Positions 25,516 to 32,544 of a DNA stretch of 32,704 bases are shown here, in pieces. The position numbers were made by a program, and so were the translations under genes. Positions within the stretch are counted from its first letter, which is position 1, and each line of letters opens with the position of its first letter. The notes below the pieces were generated by a model. The model was not told the DNA's origin. It made no database searches and saw nothing but the letters and a program-made list of their open reading frames with translations. Origin of the DNA: an uncultured Muribaculaceae bacterium (lineage in GTDB: Bacteria > Bacteroidota > Bacteroidia > Bacteroidales > Muribaculaceae); contig CAJUBL010000036.1 in the NCBI GenBank assembly GCA_910584665.1, positions 1-32,704 on the forward strand, written 5' to 3'.

Positions 25516-26391
25516 TCATCGTACTCCACGGGTCTGGAACAGAGCTCTCAATGCTACGACGTAGTTCTCGTCGGTAGCTACCGAGGCTGTTTCGACGCGA
25601 CATCTGCGCAGGGCTGTATTCATGGCCTGCTGGCGGTTATACCACCATTTGCTGTATGCTTTGCGGGTTGACGATGATGAGGTGTCGACCCAGCATTCGT
25701 GACCTGTCTCGAGGTCGGAGACGCGCATCAGCCCGACGTTCGGAAGCTGAGTGTCCCGTTTGTCATATACCTGTATAGCATAGACGTCATGTTTTCCTGA
25801 GGCGATTGTGAGTGCCTTGCTGTAGTCGTGGCTGTCAATGAAATCTGATATAATGAAAGCCGTACAACGTTTTTTCAGAGCATCGGTCATGTACCGGAGT
25901 GCCTGAGACAGGTCGGTGCCTGGCGATGTGGGTGTGAAATCAAGTAATTCGCGTATGATCAGGAGTATGTGCCTGCGTCCTTTCTTTGGAGGTATGAATT
26001 TCTCTATCTTATCGCTGAAAAAGATCACGCCGATCTTGTCGTTGTTGGTGATAGCCGAGAAGGCTATTGTGGCTGCTATTTCGGCAATCATCTCACGCTT
26101 TTCGACTCCGACAGCTCCGAAAAGTCTGCTGCCCGATACGTCGACCATGAGCATTACAGTAAGCTCACGTTCCTCTTCGTATACTTTGACAAAAGGACGG
26201 TTATGGCGTGCCGTAACGTTCCAGTCTATGTCTCGGATATCGTCGCCATATTGATATTCGCGTACCTCGGCGAAAGTCATGCCGCGCCCTTTGAATGCCG
26301 AGTGATACTCGCCCGCAAATATATTCTGGGATAGTCCGCGCGATTTGATTTCGATTTTTCGTACCTTTTTTAATAATTCGTTGGCGTCCAC
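25516..26391 (-). CDS. DUF58 (VWA-like) protein of the bat cluster
   Basis: This 291-residue soluble protein carries the DUF58 signature G-D-D-I-R-D-I-D-W-N at 49-58, followed by A-R. A VWA-like fold follows with a MIDAS-type D84-V-S86-G-S88 near 82-90, then I-S-D-F-I-D. DUF58 genes nearly always adjoin MoxR AAA+ ATPase genes, and the product is thought to be a client or adaptor of the ATPase. It starts 53 bp after moxR and precedes the 330-residue membrane protein by 51 bp. No membrane segment is present, so it is cytoplasmic. Confidence 0.92.
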   Translation of the reverse strand: MDANELLKKVRKIEIKSRGLSQNIFAGEYHSAFKGRGMTFAEVREYQYGDDIRDIDWNVTARHNRPFVKVYEEERELTVMLMVDVSGSRLFGAVGVEKREMIAEIAATIAFSAITNNDKIGVIFFSDKIEKFIPPKKGRRHILLIIRELLDFTPTSPGTDLSQALRYMTDALKKRCTAFIISDFIDSHDYSKALTIASGKHDVYAIQVYDKRDTQLPNVGLMRVSDLETGHECWVDTSSSSTRKAYSKWWYNRQQAMNTALRRCRVETASVATDENYVVALRALFQTRGVR

Positions 26392-26444
26392 GGGAAGAGG
26401 AGTTTGTAAATGAAATTAAAAGTTGTATTGTCAGTAATACTGTA

Positions 26445-27440
26445 TCAGGGTACTTCTACCTTATTGAGTATTTCTGATATGATATCGTCGGCAGTAATGT
26501 TATTGGCTTCTGCTTCGTATGTGAGACCGATACGGTGGCGCAGTACGTCGTGACACACTGCACGGATATCCTCGGGAATCACATATCCGCGCTGACGCAG
26601 GAATGCGTATGCTCGCGCTGCCCGTGCAAGGCTTATTGATGCACGTGGTGAGGCGCCGAAAGATATGATGCCGTTGAGATCGTTAAGACCGTAATCAGCC
26701 GGAAAACGTGTTGCGAAAACTATATCGACAATGTAGCGTTCGATCTTTTCGTCAAGGTATATCTGTTCTACTATCTTCTGAGCCTCGATTATCTCGGAAG
26801 GACGAAGTATGGGCTGGATCTTGGCCCGCTGATTGGTGATATTCTGGCGTATTATGACTTTCTCTTCGTCACGGGTGGGATAGCCTATGACAACTTTAAG
26901 CAGGAAACGGTCGACCTGTGCCTCGGGAAGAGGGTATGTGCCTTCCTGTTCTATAGGGTTCTGTGTGGCCATTACAAGAAACGGGTCGTCAAGGCCGAAT
27001 GTGTGGTCGCCTATTGTGACCTGGCGCTCCTGCATAGCCTCGAGCAGAGAACTCTGAACCTTAGCTGGCGCACGGTTGATTTCGTCAGCAAGAATGAAAT
27101 TGGCGAAGATGGGACCACGTTTAACCTGGAACTGTTCCTTTTGGACACTGTAGACCATTGTGCCGATTACGTCGGCCGGAAGCAGGTCCGGGGTGAACTG
27201 TATGCGGCTGTATCGTGCGTCGATGAGCTGTGACAGTGTCTTGATCGCAAGTGTTTTTGCAAGGCCCGGTACTCCTTCGAGCAGGACGTGTCCATTGGCG
27301 AGGAGTGCTATCAGGAGAGACTCTACGAGGTGCTTCTGACCTACGATAGTCTGGTCCATACCTCGTGTTATGAGGGATATGAAGTCGCTTTTTGATGCGA
27401 CGAACTCGTTGAGTTGACGAATGTTAACCGATTCACCCAT
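26445..27440 (-). CDS. MoxR-family AAA+ ATPase
   Basis: This 331-residue protein is the usual MoxR length. The Walker A motif is G56-V-P-G-L-A-K-T63, Walker B is L-A-D-E-I-N-R near 117-123, sensor 1 is A-T-Q-N (158-161), and the E-A-Q-V-D-R-F segment near 173-179 is typical of MoxR. The C-terminal lid has G-A-S-P-R-A-S. It is a chaperone-like ATPase thought to load metal or mature VWA-domain proteins, here DUF58, BatA and BatB. It is the first gene of the cluster, with a candidate promoter core at 27580-27587, leaving a leader of about 130 nt. Confidence 0.95.
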   Translation of the reverse strand: MGESVNIRQLNEFVASKSDFISLITRGMDQTIVGQKHLVESLLIALLANGHVLLEGVPGLAKTLAIKTLSQLIDARYSRIQFTPDLLPADVIGTMVYSVQKEQFQVKRGPIFANFILADEINRAPAKVQSSLLEAMQERQVTIGDHTFGLDDPFLVMATQNPIEQEGTYPLPEAQVDRFLLKVVIGYPTRDEEKVIIRQNITNQRAKIQPILRPSEIIEAQKIVEQIYLDEKIERYIVDIVFATRFPADYGLNDLNGIISFGASPRASISLARAARAYAFLRQRGYVIPEDIRAVCHDVLRHRIGLTYEAEANNITADDIISEILNKVEVP

Positions 27441-27566
27441 GATGATGTCTATGTTTAAGTTTCAAATAATTTTATTTCAGATTGCAAGCGGATTTGTGTG
27501 TATATGCCTGTATAATACTCTGCTTTCATTTCCAGTCAGGTCAAAGTGGATTTGTATCATATAACA

Positions 27567-27602
27567 AGCATTCCTATTGCAAAGTTAGGCAATAGGAATG
27601 CT
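27567..27602 (-). promoter_or_regulatory. perfect inverted repeat enclosing a promoter core upstream of moxR/bat
   Basis: Arms 27567-27580 and 27589-27602 are perfect 14-bp complements around an 8-nt spacer. The spacer plus one arm base read TAACTTTG on the - strand (27587 to 27580), an exact TAnnTTTG core identical to the one at 9379-9386. No good TTTG -33 element is found 19-21 bp upstream. There is no T tract on either side, so a terminator is unlikely. A regulator dimer bound to the arms would cover the core. Confidence 0.5.
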
Positions 27603-27655
27603 ATACTGTTAATCAGTTATGTTAATTTTATTTATTTAAAGTTTAGCAAATGTAA

Positions 27656-27677
27656 ACCGCTGACTGCAGTCAGCGGT
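27656..27677 (-). terminator. perfect palindrome after the HU/LysM gene, probable terminator
   Basis: This 22-bp perfect palindrome (11 + 11, ACCGCTGACTG and its complement) lies 29 bp beyond the stop of the 423-residue protein gene. On the - strand it is followed by a T-rich stretch (TTTACATTT) and an A/T-rich run, giving a moderate intrinsic terminator that separates the HU operon from moxR. Confidence 0.55.
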
Positions 27678-27706
27678 CTGTATGAGTAGAATTGAGACAC
27701 GCCCGG

Positions 27707-28978
27707 CTATCGGTATTGTTCTTTGATCTCGGCGGCTATGCGGCGTGCCTGTTCGACAGAGGCCTGGCTTTCGGGATTTATATCATACTTTGAGGCTGGT
27801 GGTATGGTCACTACAGTGCCCACGGGTATGCGGTCCGGATGACCCAGTTTTGACTGGTTTTCTTTATATATATATACCCAGAAATCCATGCGGCCGTAAT
27901 ATTTCCGTGACATTGTAGCAAGGTAATAGTTGCGCCCTACGGTATCGGTCCGGGCAGAGTTGCTGACGGTATCTTTAGTCTTATTCTGCTCGGCCTGTAA
28001 ATCGGTTACGGCATCGGAGACCCGGGTTTTATTCTGGATTTGAATGTCCGCTGACTCTTCGGTAGTCGCATTATCATTGCCGGTAAGAATATCGGTAAGG
28101 TCTTCGGAAGCAGCATCGCTGGTTTCAAGTTCTTCGGGTGTGTACGTGTCATCGTCGGAACTATGCATGGGCGGATACAGGAAGAATACAGCTATACAGG
28201 TGAGTATCATTCCGGTGAGTATTCCGAGTATGTACGCGACTATTGAATTCATTCCGCGTGAATGCCTGTCGTCATATTCCATAGGATGATCGTATATAGG
28301 CTGTTCGGTCTGAGTTTCGTCATTCAGATAGTTCGTGTCTGTTGCTGTCTGGTCTGACTGATACTCATCGGGGATATATACGGTACGTATCTGGACTTCC
28401 TGTACGGGGTCAGTCTGATTCTGATTGTTTTCATTGTCAGTGTGTCCAGTATCATATTCACTTTGTTGTGTATCCTCGTATGTCTGAATTCTCCCGGTAC
28501 TGACATCAGCAGTATGTACGTTATCAATGTCGCAGACTGCCGTAACCGGATCCTTGACAGTCGGCTCCGGTTTGTTGTCTGAAGTGTCTTTTCTGATGCC
28601 GGTATCCGTATCTCCGGCATTCGGAATCTCAGTTGTCGGTATGGTTGTGATGTCGGAATCGTTATCTGCCTGTATGCTTTCGACGGATGGATCTATAATC
28701 GTGTCGTCACATAACGGGACCGGTTCGAAGAATGAGAAAGGTTCGTTGACGGTCTCTGATATTGACGGTTCCGGATTGTAGATGATGGTCGGATTGTCGG
28801 TATCTGCAACTGTAAAAGTGCCTACGTGAGGTATTGTTGCTGTATGGAATGGACCCGCGAGACGGCGTGTAGCTATCTCTTTTATCAGGGTGATATACTG
28901 CCTGGCTTGTTCGGTGGTGATACCTGTTTTTTCTGCAATTCGTACGGCCAGAATATCGAGTGTTATGATATCATTCAT
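27707..28978 (-). CDS. HU-like domain / transmembrane / LysM fusion protein
   Basis: This 423-residue protein has three parts. Residues 1-68 look like the start of an HU/IHF domain (two helices, then I-P-H-V-G-T-F-T-V), but only about 18 residues follow G-T-F, so the long DNA-gripping beta-arm seems missing. A disordered acidic, Thr/Asp/Asn-rich linker (about 75-240) leads to one transmembrane helix (about 245-268). After a second acidic linker comes a LysM-like domain (about 349-394; Y-Y-L-A-T-M-S-R-K-Y-Y-G, P-x-G-T-V-V-T-I-P). The likely topology is N-terminus in the cytoplasm and LysM in the periplasm, on peptidoglycan. It overlaps the upstream HU gene by 8 bp, so the two are translationally coupled. 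DNA binding is uncertain. Confidence 0.85.
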   Translation of the reverse strand: MNDIITLDILAVRIAEKTGITTEQARQYITLIKEIATRRLAGPFHTATIPHVGTFTVADTDNPTIIYNPEPSISETVNEPFSFFEPVPLCDDTIIDPSVESIQADNDSDITTIPTTEIPNAGDTDTGIRKDTSDNKPEPTVKDPVTAVCDIDNVHTADVSTGRIQTYEDTQQSEYDTGHTDNENNQNQTDPVQEVQIRTVYIPDEYQSDQTATDTNYLNDETQTEQPIYDHPMEYDDRHSRGMNSIVAYILGILTGMILTCIAVFFLYPPMHSSDDDTYTPEELETSDAASEDLTDILTGNDNATTEESADIQIQNKTRVSDAVTDLQAEQNKTKDTVSNSARTDTVGRNYYLATMSRKYYGRMDFWVYIYKENQSKLGHPDRIPVGTVVTIPPASKYDINPESQASVEQARRIAAEIKEQYR

Positions 28979-29216
28979 GACTGTTCCTCCCTTCCTTGAT
29001 CTGTTTTACCAGTTTCAGGGCTGGTGTGAACATTACTGTTATTGATGGCGGAACAAGCATGCGTTCGCCCGACTCGGGATCTTTATCAATATGTTCGTCG
29101 ATTTTAACTGCGGCAAATGTACCGAATGACGGTATCGCCACCTGATCGCTGTCTCTCAGGGATTCGGAGAGTATCTCACCGAAAGCCTGTAGTACATTGT
29201 CTGGTATCTGGTCCAT
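28971..29216 (-). CDS. small HU/IHF-family protein
   Basis: This 81-residue protein has an N-terminal helical part (V-L-Q-A-F-G-E-I-L-S-E-S-L), then I-P-S-F-G-T-F-A-A-V and a beta-arm region D-x-D-P-E-S-G-E-R-M-L-V-P-P-S, ending with F-T-P-A-L-K-L-V-K-Q-I. This follows the HU pattern and, unlike the fused domain next door, includes the arm. It is a little short for HU (about 90). The ATG at 29216 is chosen: an in-frame ATG at 29309 would place 31 extra residues over a consensus promoter (29249-29280). The stop overlaps the start of the fusion-protein gene (ATGAATGA), implying coupled synthesis and a possible partnership. Confidence 0.85.
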   Translation of the reverse strand: MDQIPDNVLQAFGEILSESLRDSDQVAIPSFGTFAAVKIDEHIDKDPESGERMLVPPSITVMFTPALKLVKQIKEGRNSHE

Positions 29217-29248
29217 AATAGAATATTGCTGGAAAGTCGTGCGTAGCA

Positions 29249-29280
29249 CAAAAGTAAGCAATAATTCCGATTCGGACAAA
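29249..29280 (-). promoter_or_regulatory. Bacteroidetes-type promoter of the HU / HU-LysM operon
   Basis: On the - strand, TTTG (29280-29277) and TACTTTTG (29256-29249) are separated by 20 bp, an exact match to TTTG and TAnnTTTG with accepted spacing. The predicted start is about 25 nt before the ATG at 29216. The -33 element overlaps the T tail of the proS terminator, so the two signals are packed together. Confidence 0.7.
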
Positions 29281-29281
29281 T

Positions 29282-29365
29282 AAAACGTCCCGGTTCGAAT
29301 GAAGTGCACCTCAAAAGTTTTGTGTCTGACTTTTGGGGTGCACTTCAGAATGGCCGGGATGTTTT
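29282..29365 (-). terminator. proS terminator, apparently interrupted by a 48-bp palindrome
   Basis: Outer arms 29282-29293 and 29354-29365 are complementary over 12 bp with one G-T pair. On the - strand the distal arm ends in TTTT-ATTTG, the expected U-rich tail. Without the inserted element the loop would be only about 9 nt, a normal intrinsic terminator 8 bp after the proS stop. It can also work in the + direction. Confidence 0.7.
29300..29347. mobile_element. 48-bp palindromic element with TG...CA ends and 3-bp flanking repeat (IS remnant or MITE-like)
   Basis: The element begins TGAAGTGCACC and ends with the complement GGTGCACTTCA. The arms match over 19 bp (29300-29318 and 29329-29347) with one G-T pair, around a 10-nt centre. 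GAA occurs directly on both sides (29297-29299 and 29348-29350), as expected of a 3-bp target duplication. TG...CA ends, a C-rich/AAAAGT inner motif and 3-bp duplications are features of IS3/IS150-type elements. It carries no coding sequence. The assignment to that family is from memory and tentative. Confidence 0.5.
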
Positions 29366-29372
29366 ATTTATA

Positions 29373-30854
29373 TCAATAGTTGCGGGCGAAAATCACGCGC
29401 TGGGCTGAGGGGCGTCCGGTGACCATGCATTTTCCGGGAGTCTTGTCGCCTTCAAGAGGGATGCATCGGATGGTGGCTTTGGTCTCATCCTTGATTTTTT
29501 CTTCGGTCTCGGTGGTGCCGTCCCAGTGGGCAAGGATGAAACCGCCTTTCTCAATTTCGACTTTGAACTCATCATAAGTCTCGACTGTGCGTGTCATCTC
29601 CTGACGGTGTTTCAGTGCTTTCAGGTAGATATTTTGTTGGATTTCTTCAAGCAGATCTGAAATAAACGCGGCTATGCCTTCGAGTGGTTCGGTCTGTTTC
29701 TCCAGGGTGTCGCGTCGCATGAGTTCGACAGTTCCGTTCTCTATGTCCCGGGCACCGATGGCCAGGCGTACAGGTACTCCTTTAAGTTCATAGTCGGCAA
29801 ACTTGAAGCCCGGACGTTTGTTGTCTGCGTCGTCATATTTTACGCTGATGCCGAGACCGCGCAGCTGCTCAATGACGGGTTTGACGGTTCTGGTGATTTC
29901 GGCGAGCTGGTCGGCATTCTTTGATATTGGAATTATGACGACCTGGATTGGTGCGAGGTGTGGCGGCAGAACAAGGCCGTTGTCATCGCTGTGGCTCATG
30001 ATGAGCGCGCCCATAAGACGGGTTGAGACGCCCCAGGAGTTGGCCCACACATACTCAGGCTTATTGTCCTTATTTACGAAAGTGACATCGAAAGCCTTTG
30101 CAAAATTCTGACCGAGGTTATGTGATGTTCCCGACTGGAGTGCCTTGCCATCCTGCATCATTGCCTCGATGGTATAGGTGTTGAGTGCGCCTGCGAAGCG
30201 TTCGTTGGCGCTCTTGACTCCTTTGATGACAGGCATTGCCATATAGCGCTCGGCAAAGTCGGCATACAGGTTGATCATCTGAACGGTACGTGCCTCGGAT
30301 TCCTCGGCGGTAGCGTGTGCGCAATGGCCTTCCTGCCACAGGAATTCGGCAGTGCGAAGGAACATACGTGTACGCATTTCCCATCTCATTACGTTGGCCC
30401 ACTGGTTGCATAGTACAGGTAGGTCGCGATATGAATGGATCCAGTTCTTGTATGTACCCCATATGATGGTCTCGCTGGTAGGACGTATGATCAGTTCCTC
30501 CTCAAGGCGTGCGTCGGGATCCACGATGACACCGTTGCCATTGGGATCGTTTTTAAGACGATAGTGGGTGACAACAGCACATTCCTTGGCAAAGCCTTCC
30601 ACATGTTCAGCCTCGCGGCAGAGGAAGGATTTGGGGATGAGCAGGGGAAAATAAGCATTCTGTACACCGGTTTCCTTGAACATTGCATCAAGTGTGCGCT
30701 GCATCTTTTCCCAGATGGCGTATCCATAAGGTTTGATGACCATGCAGCCGCGAACAGCCGACTGTTCAGCGAGATCTGCCTTGACAACCAGTTCGTTGTA
30801 CCACTGTGAGTAATTTTCGCTCCGTTTGGTTAGATTTTTCAGTTCAGTAGCCAT
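29373..30854 (-). CDS. proS: prolyl-tRNA synthetase, short archaeal/eukaryal type (ProS type 3)
   Basis: This 493-residue class II synthetase charges tRNA-Pro with proline. Visible are the T-S-E loop (R-P-T-S-E at 124-128), motif 2 R-T-A-E-F-L-W-Q-E-G-H at 167-177, motif 3 near 275-290 (G-A-L-I-M-S-H-S-D-D-N-G), an anticodon-binding domain (about 300-405), and the C-terminal extra domain ending in Tyr493 with nearby Cys residues (C-I-P, C-M-V). It lacks the editing insertion of the long bacterial form, as is usual in Bacteroidetes. It is transcribed alone, with a promoter in the repeat at 30918-30949 and a terminator at 29282-29365. Confidence 0.97.
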   Translation of the reverse strand: MATELKNLTKRSENYSQWYNELVVKADLAEQSAVRGCMVIKPYGYAIWEKMQRTLDAMFKETGVQNAYFPLLIPKSFLCREAEHVEGFAKECAVVTHYRLKNDPNGNGVIVDPDARLEEELIIRPTSETIIWGTYKNWIHSYRDLPVLCNQWANVMRWEMRTRMFLRTAEFLWQEGHCAHATAEESEARTVQMINLYADFAERYMAMPVIKGVKSANERFAGALNTYTIEAMMQDGKALQSGTSHNLGQNFAKAFDVTFVNKDNKPEYVWANSWGVSTRLMGALIMSHSDDNGLVLPPHLAPIQVVIIPISKNADQLAEITRTVKPVIEQLRGLGISVKYDDADNKRPGFKFADYELKGVPVRLAIGARDIENGTVELMRRDTLEKQTEPLEGIAAFISDLLEEIQQNIYLKALKHRQEMTRTVETYDEFKVEIEKGGFILAHWDGTTETEEKIKDETKATIRCIPLEGDKTPGKCMVTGRPSAQRVIFARNY

Positions 30855-30917
30855 AACTATGTAATAATCTTTAGATTAGCATGTGATAATGATGTCTCTG
30901 GTATGGCCAGAGAGCTA

Positions 30918-30949
30918 CAAAGATACGGATAAGTCGAGAGCAAATCAAA
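30918..30949 (-). promoter_or_regulatory. Bacteroidetes-type promoter of proS inside the first 74-bp repeat
   Basis: On the - strand, TTTG (30949-30946) and TATCTTTG (30925-30918) are 20 bp apart, fitting the consensus exactly. The start would give a leader of about 55 nt before the ATG at 30854. The second repeat copy carries the same TATCTTTG (30999-30992) with a TTTG at a less favourable 22-bp spacing. Confidence 0.65.
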
Positions 30950-31100
30950 ATTTATTTTGAATTTGCCGAGCGTGAGTATCTAAGACGAGGTCAAAGATAC
31001 GGAGAATTCGCGAGAAAAAGGCAAATACATCTGTATTTTTCCGAGCATGAGTATCTGAGACACAGTGGATAAGTTATGTGCAAATCAAATTTTATTTTGT
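30918..31100. repeat. tandem 74-bp hairpin repeat, two full copies and a decayed third
   Basis: Copy A is 30918-30991, copy B is 30992-31065, and a partial copy C is about 31067-31100. A and B share CAAAGATACGGA at the start and CCGAGC(G/A)TGAGTATCT near the end, while their central stems differ in sequence but both fold (GCAAAT...ATTTGC in A, AAATACA/TGTATTT in B). Copy C matches the A-type centre (GGATAAG, then GCAAATCAAA). GATAC/GTATC near the ends allows a larger hairpin. It fills most of the gap between proS and the divergent GHL10 gene. Confidence 0.75.
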
Positions 31101-31260
31101 CAGAGGGGAGTCGTAGAGAGAACTGCCATGTAGTTAAAAAAACAAAAAATATATAGCTTGCTGACATTGAAAACAGGCATGTGTCATATATTTAAACTAT
31201 TTTAGTGCGATAATCAATCATTCTGTAATAGGTTAACAATATTATATTAGTTAGGGTTAT
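31101..31260. other. A/T-rich leader of the third GHL10 gene, no clear signal
   Basis: This is the rest of the 406-bp gap between proS and the GHL10 gene. It is A/T-rich, with no exact TAnnTTTG on the + strand; TATATTTA near 31191 and TATTTTAG near 31198 are one-mismatch candidates. No small gene or RNA was recognised. Confidence 0.4.
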
Positions 31261-32544
31261 ATGGGTAGAATTTATGTTAATGTTGTATTGGCCGTTGTAT
31301 GTATGGCGATGTCCTTTGTTTCATGTGGTATAAAACAGAATAAGGGCCCCGAAGTGTATGTTACAATCGCTGCTGATGCCAATTTCCTCAGATTCAGCGA
31401 TCGCGACAGTATCACATGGTATCTTGAGAAATGCCATGATACAGGATTTAATCATGTGGTGCTTGACGTTAAGCCTAATTATGGCAAAGTGCTGTATCGC
31501 AGCAAGTATATTCCGTATCTCGACTATATCGAGGGGATAACCGACAGGCCGCTTGGCCGTGATTGGGATTATCTTCAGTATTTTATTGATGAGTGTCATC
31601 GACTTGGCATGCGTATCTCAGCTTCATTTTCGATATTGCCTTGCGGGTCACCATATTGGCAGAGGGGAATGTGTTATCAGGATACAGTGTATGATGATAA
31701 ACTGTGTGTGGAGTATCGCTCTGACGGAACTTTCGGAGACATGCGTACTACGCGTAAGTCCGCCGCGTTTCTCAATCCGGCGCGTGAAGATGTACGGGAT
31801 TATGAGATAAAACTCATAACGGAACTTGTGAATAATTATGATATCGACGGATTTTCGCTAGACTACTGCCGTTATCCTGATGCCGAGAGTGATTTTTCTG
31901 ATTACTCCCGTTGCGAATTTGAGAGATACCTTGGCGAATCGATTGAGAACTGGCCTGACGATGTATTTAGTTATGATAGAGACGGCAGCCGTATTGAGGG
32001 CAAATATTTAAAGCAGTGGTGGGCCTGGAGGGCTAAGGTTGTCTCCGATTTTGTACGCGAGTCTTCTGAGGCAATACATGCCGCGAAACCGGATGTCGAT
32101 GTTGAGTATTGGGCCGCGACATGGATTCATGCCCTGCATATGAGCGGTCAGAACTGGGCTTCGCCGCGTTCGTCATGGCCTATGGCTTATGCTTTCGGAA
32201 CACCTGAATATCAGGCGACCGGATTTGCGCCATATCTTGATGTTTTTGCGGCAGGTGCGTATCTGGAGCGTGTACATGGCGCTGACGACAACGAGTCGGT
32301 TGAATATGCCTACAGCCGGGCCGATACGCTGCTGCACGGTGATTGTCTGCTCGTGGGATCTTTATATGCAGTCAATCATGATACTGATCCGGATAACATC
32401 AACAATATGTATCATGCGGCCACAATGGCGCTGGAAAAAACCGGCAACCTCAGGATATTCGATATTTCACAAATCCATAAGTTAGGACTGTGGCCCTCGA
32501 TCAAAGATGCCATTAACGACTACAAGTCCAGACATAAACTATAA
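31261..32544 (+). CDS. GHL10-type glycoside hydrolase-like lipoprotein (dispersed paralogue)
   Basis: This 427-residue protein has a lipobox-like F-V-S-C (Cys22), followed by G-I-K-Q-N without acidic residues, so it is probably not surface-exported. The TIM-barrel domain shows L-D-V-K-P, F-L-N-P-A-R, D-G-F-S-L-D201-Y-C-R-Y-P, W-W-A-W-R-A-K, G-Q-N-W-A-S-P-R-S and D-D-N-E-S-V-E-Y. Nearly every motif is shared with the truncated protein at the left edge, far more than with the one at 7938-9290, so it is a recent duplicate or transferred copy. It stands alone between proS and the window end, with no SusC/D neighbours visible. It probably hydrolyses a related polysaccharide in the periplasm. Confidence 0.85.
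   Translation: MGRIYVNVVLAVVCMAMSFVSCGIKQNKGPEVYVTIAADANFLRFSDRDSITWYLEKCHDTGFNHVVLDVKPNYGKVLYRSKYIPYLDYIEGITDRPLGRDWDYLQYFIDECHRLGMRISASFSILPCGSPYWQRGMCYQDTVYDDKLCVEYRSDGTFGDMRTTRKSAAFLNPAREDVRDYEIKLITELVNNYDIDGFSLDYCRYPDAESDFSDYSRCEFERYLGESIENWPDDVFSYDRDGSRIEGKYLKQWWAWRAKVVSDFVRESSEAIHAAKPDVDVEYWAATWIHALHMSGQNWASPRSSWPMAYAFGTPEYQATGFAPYLDVFAAGAYLERVHGADDNESVEYAYSRADTLLHGDCLLVGSLYAVNHDTDPDNINNMYHAATMALEKTGNLRIFDISQIHKLGLWPSIKDAINDYKSRHKL

Noticed and set aside
27567..27602. Invertible promoter (DNA inversion switch) upstream of moxR
   Set aside because: The segment between the arms is only 8 bp, far too short for known recombinase inversions, and no invertase gene is nearby; an operator-like dyad is a better explanation.
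29217..29309. 31-residue N-terminal extension of the small HU gene
   Set aside because: It overlaps an exact-consensus promoter and part of the palindromic element, and has no HU similarity.
30918..31100. CRISPR array from the direct repeats upstream of proS
   Set aside because: Copies are 74 bp, contiguous without spacers and diverge in the centre; no cas gene is present.
31188..31205. Promoter for the third GHL10 gene (TATATTTA, TATTTTAG)
   Set aside because: Each has one mismatch to TAnnTTTG and neither has a well-spaced TTTG. In such A/T-rich DNA this is expected by chance.
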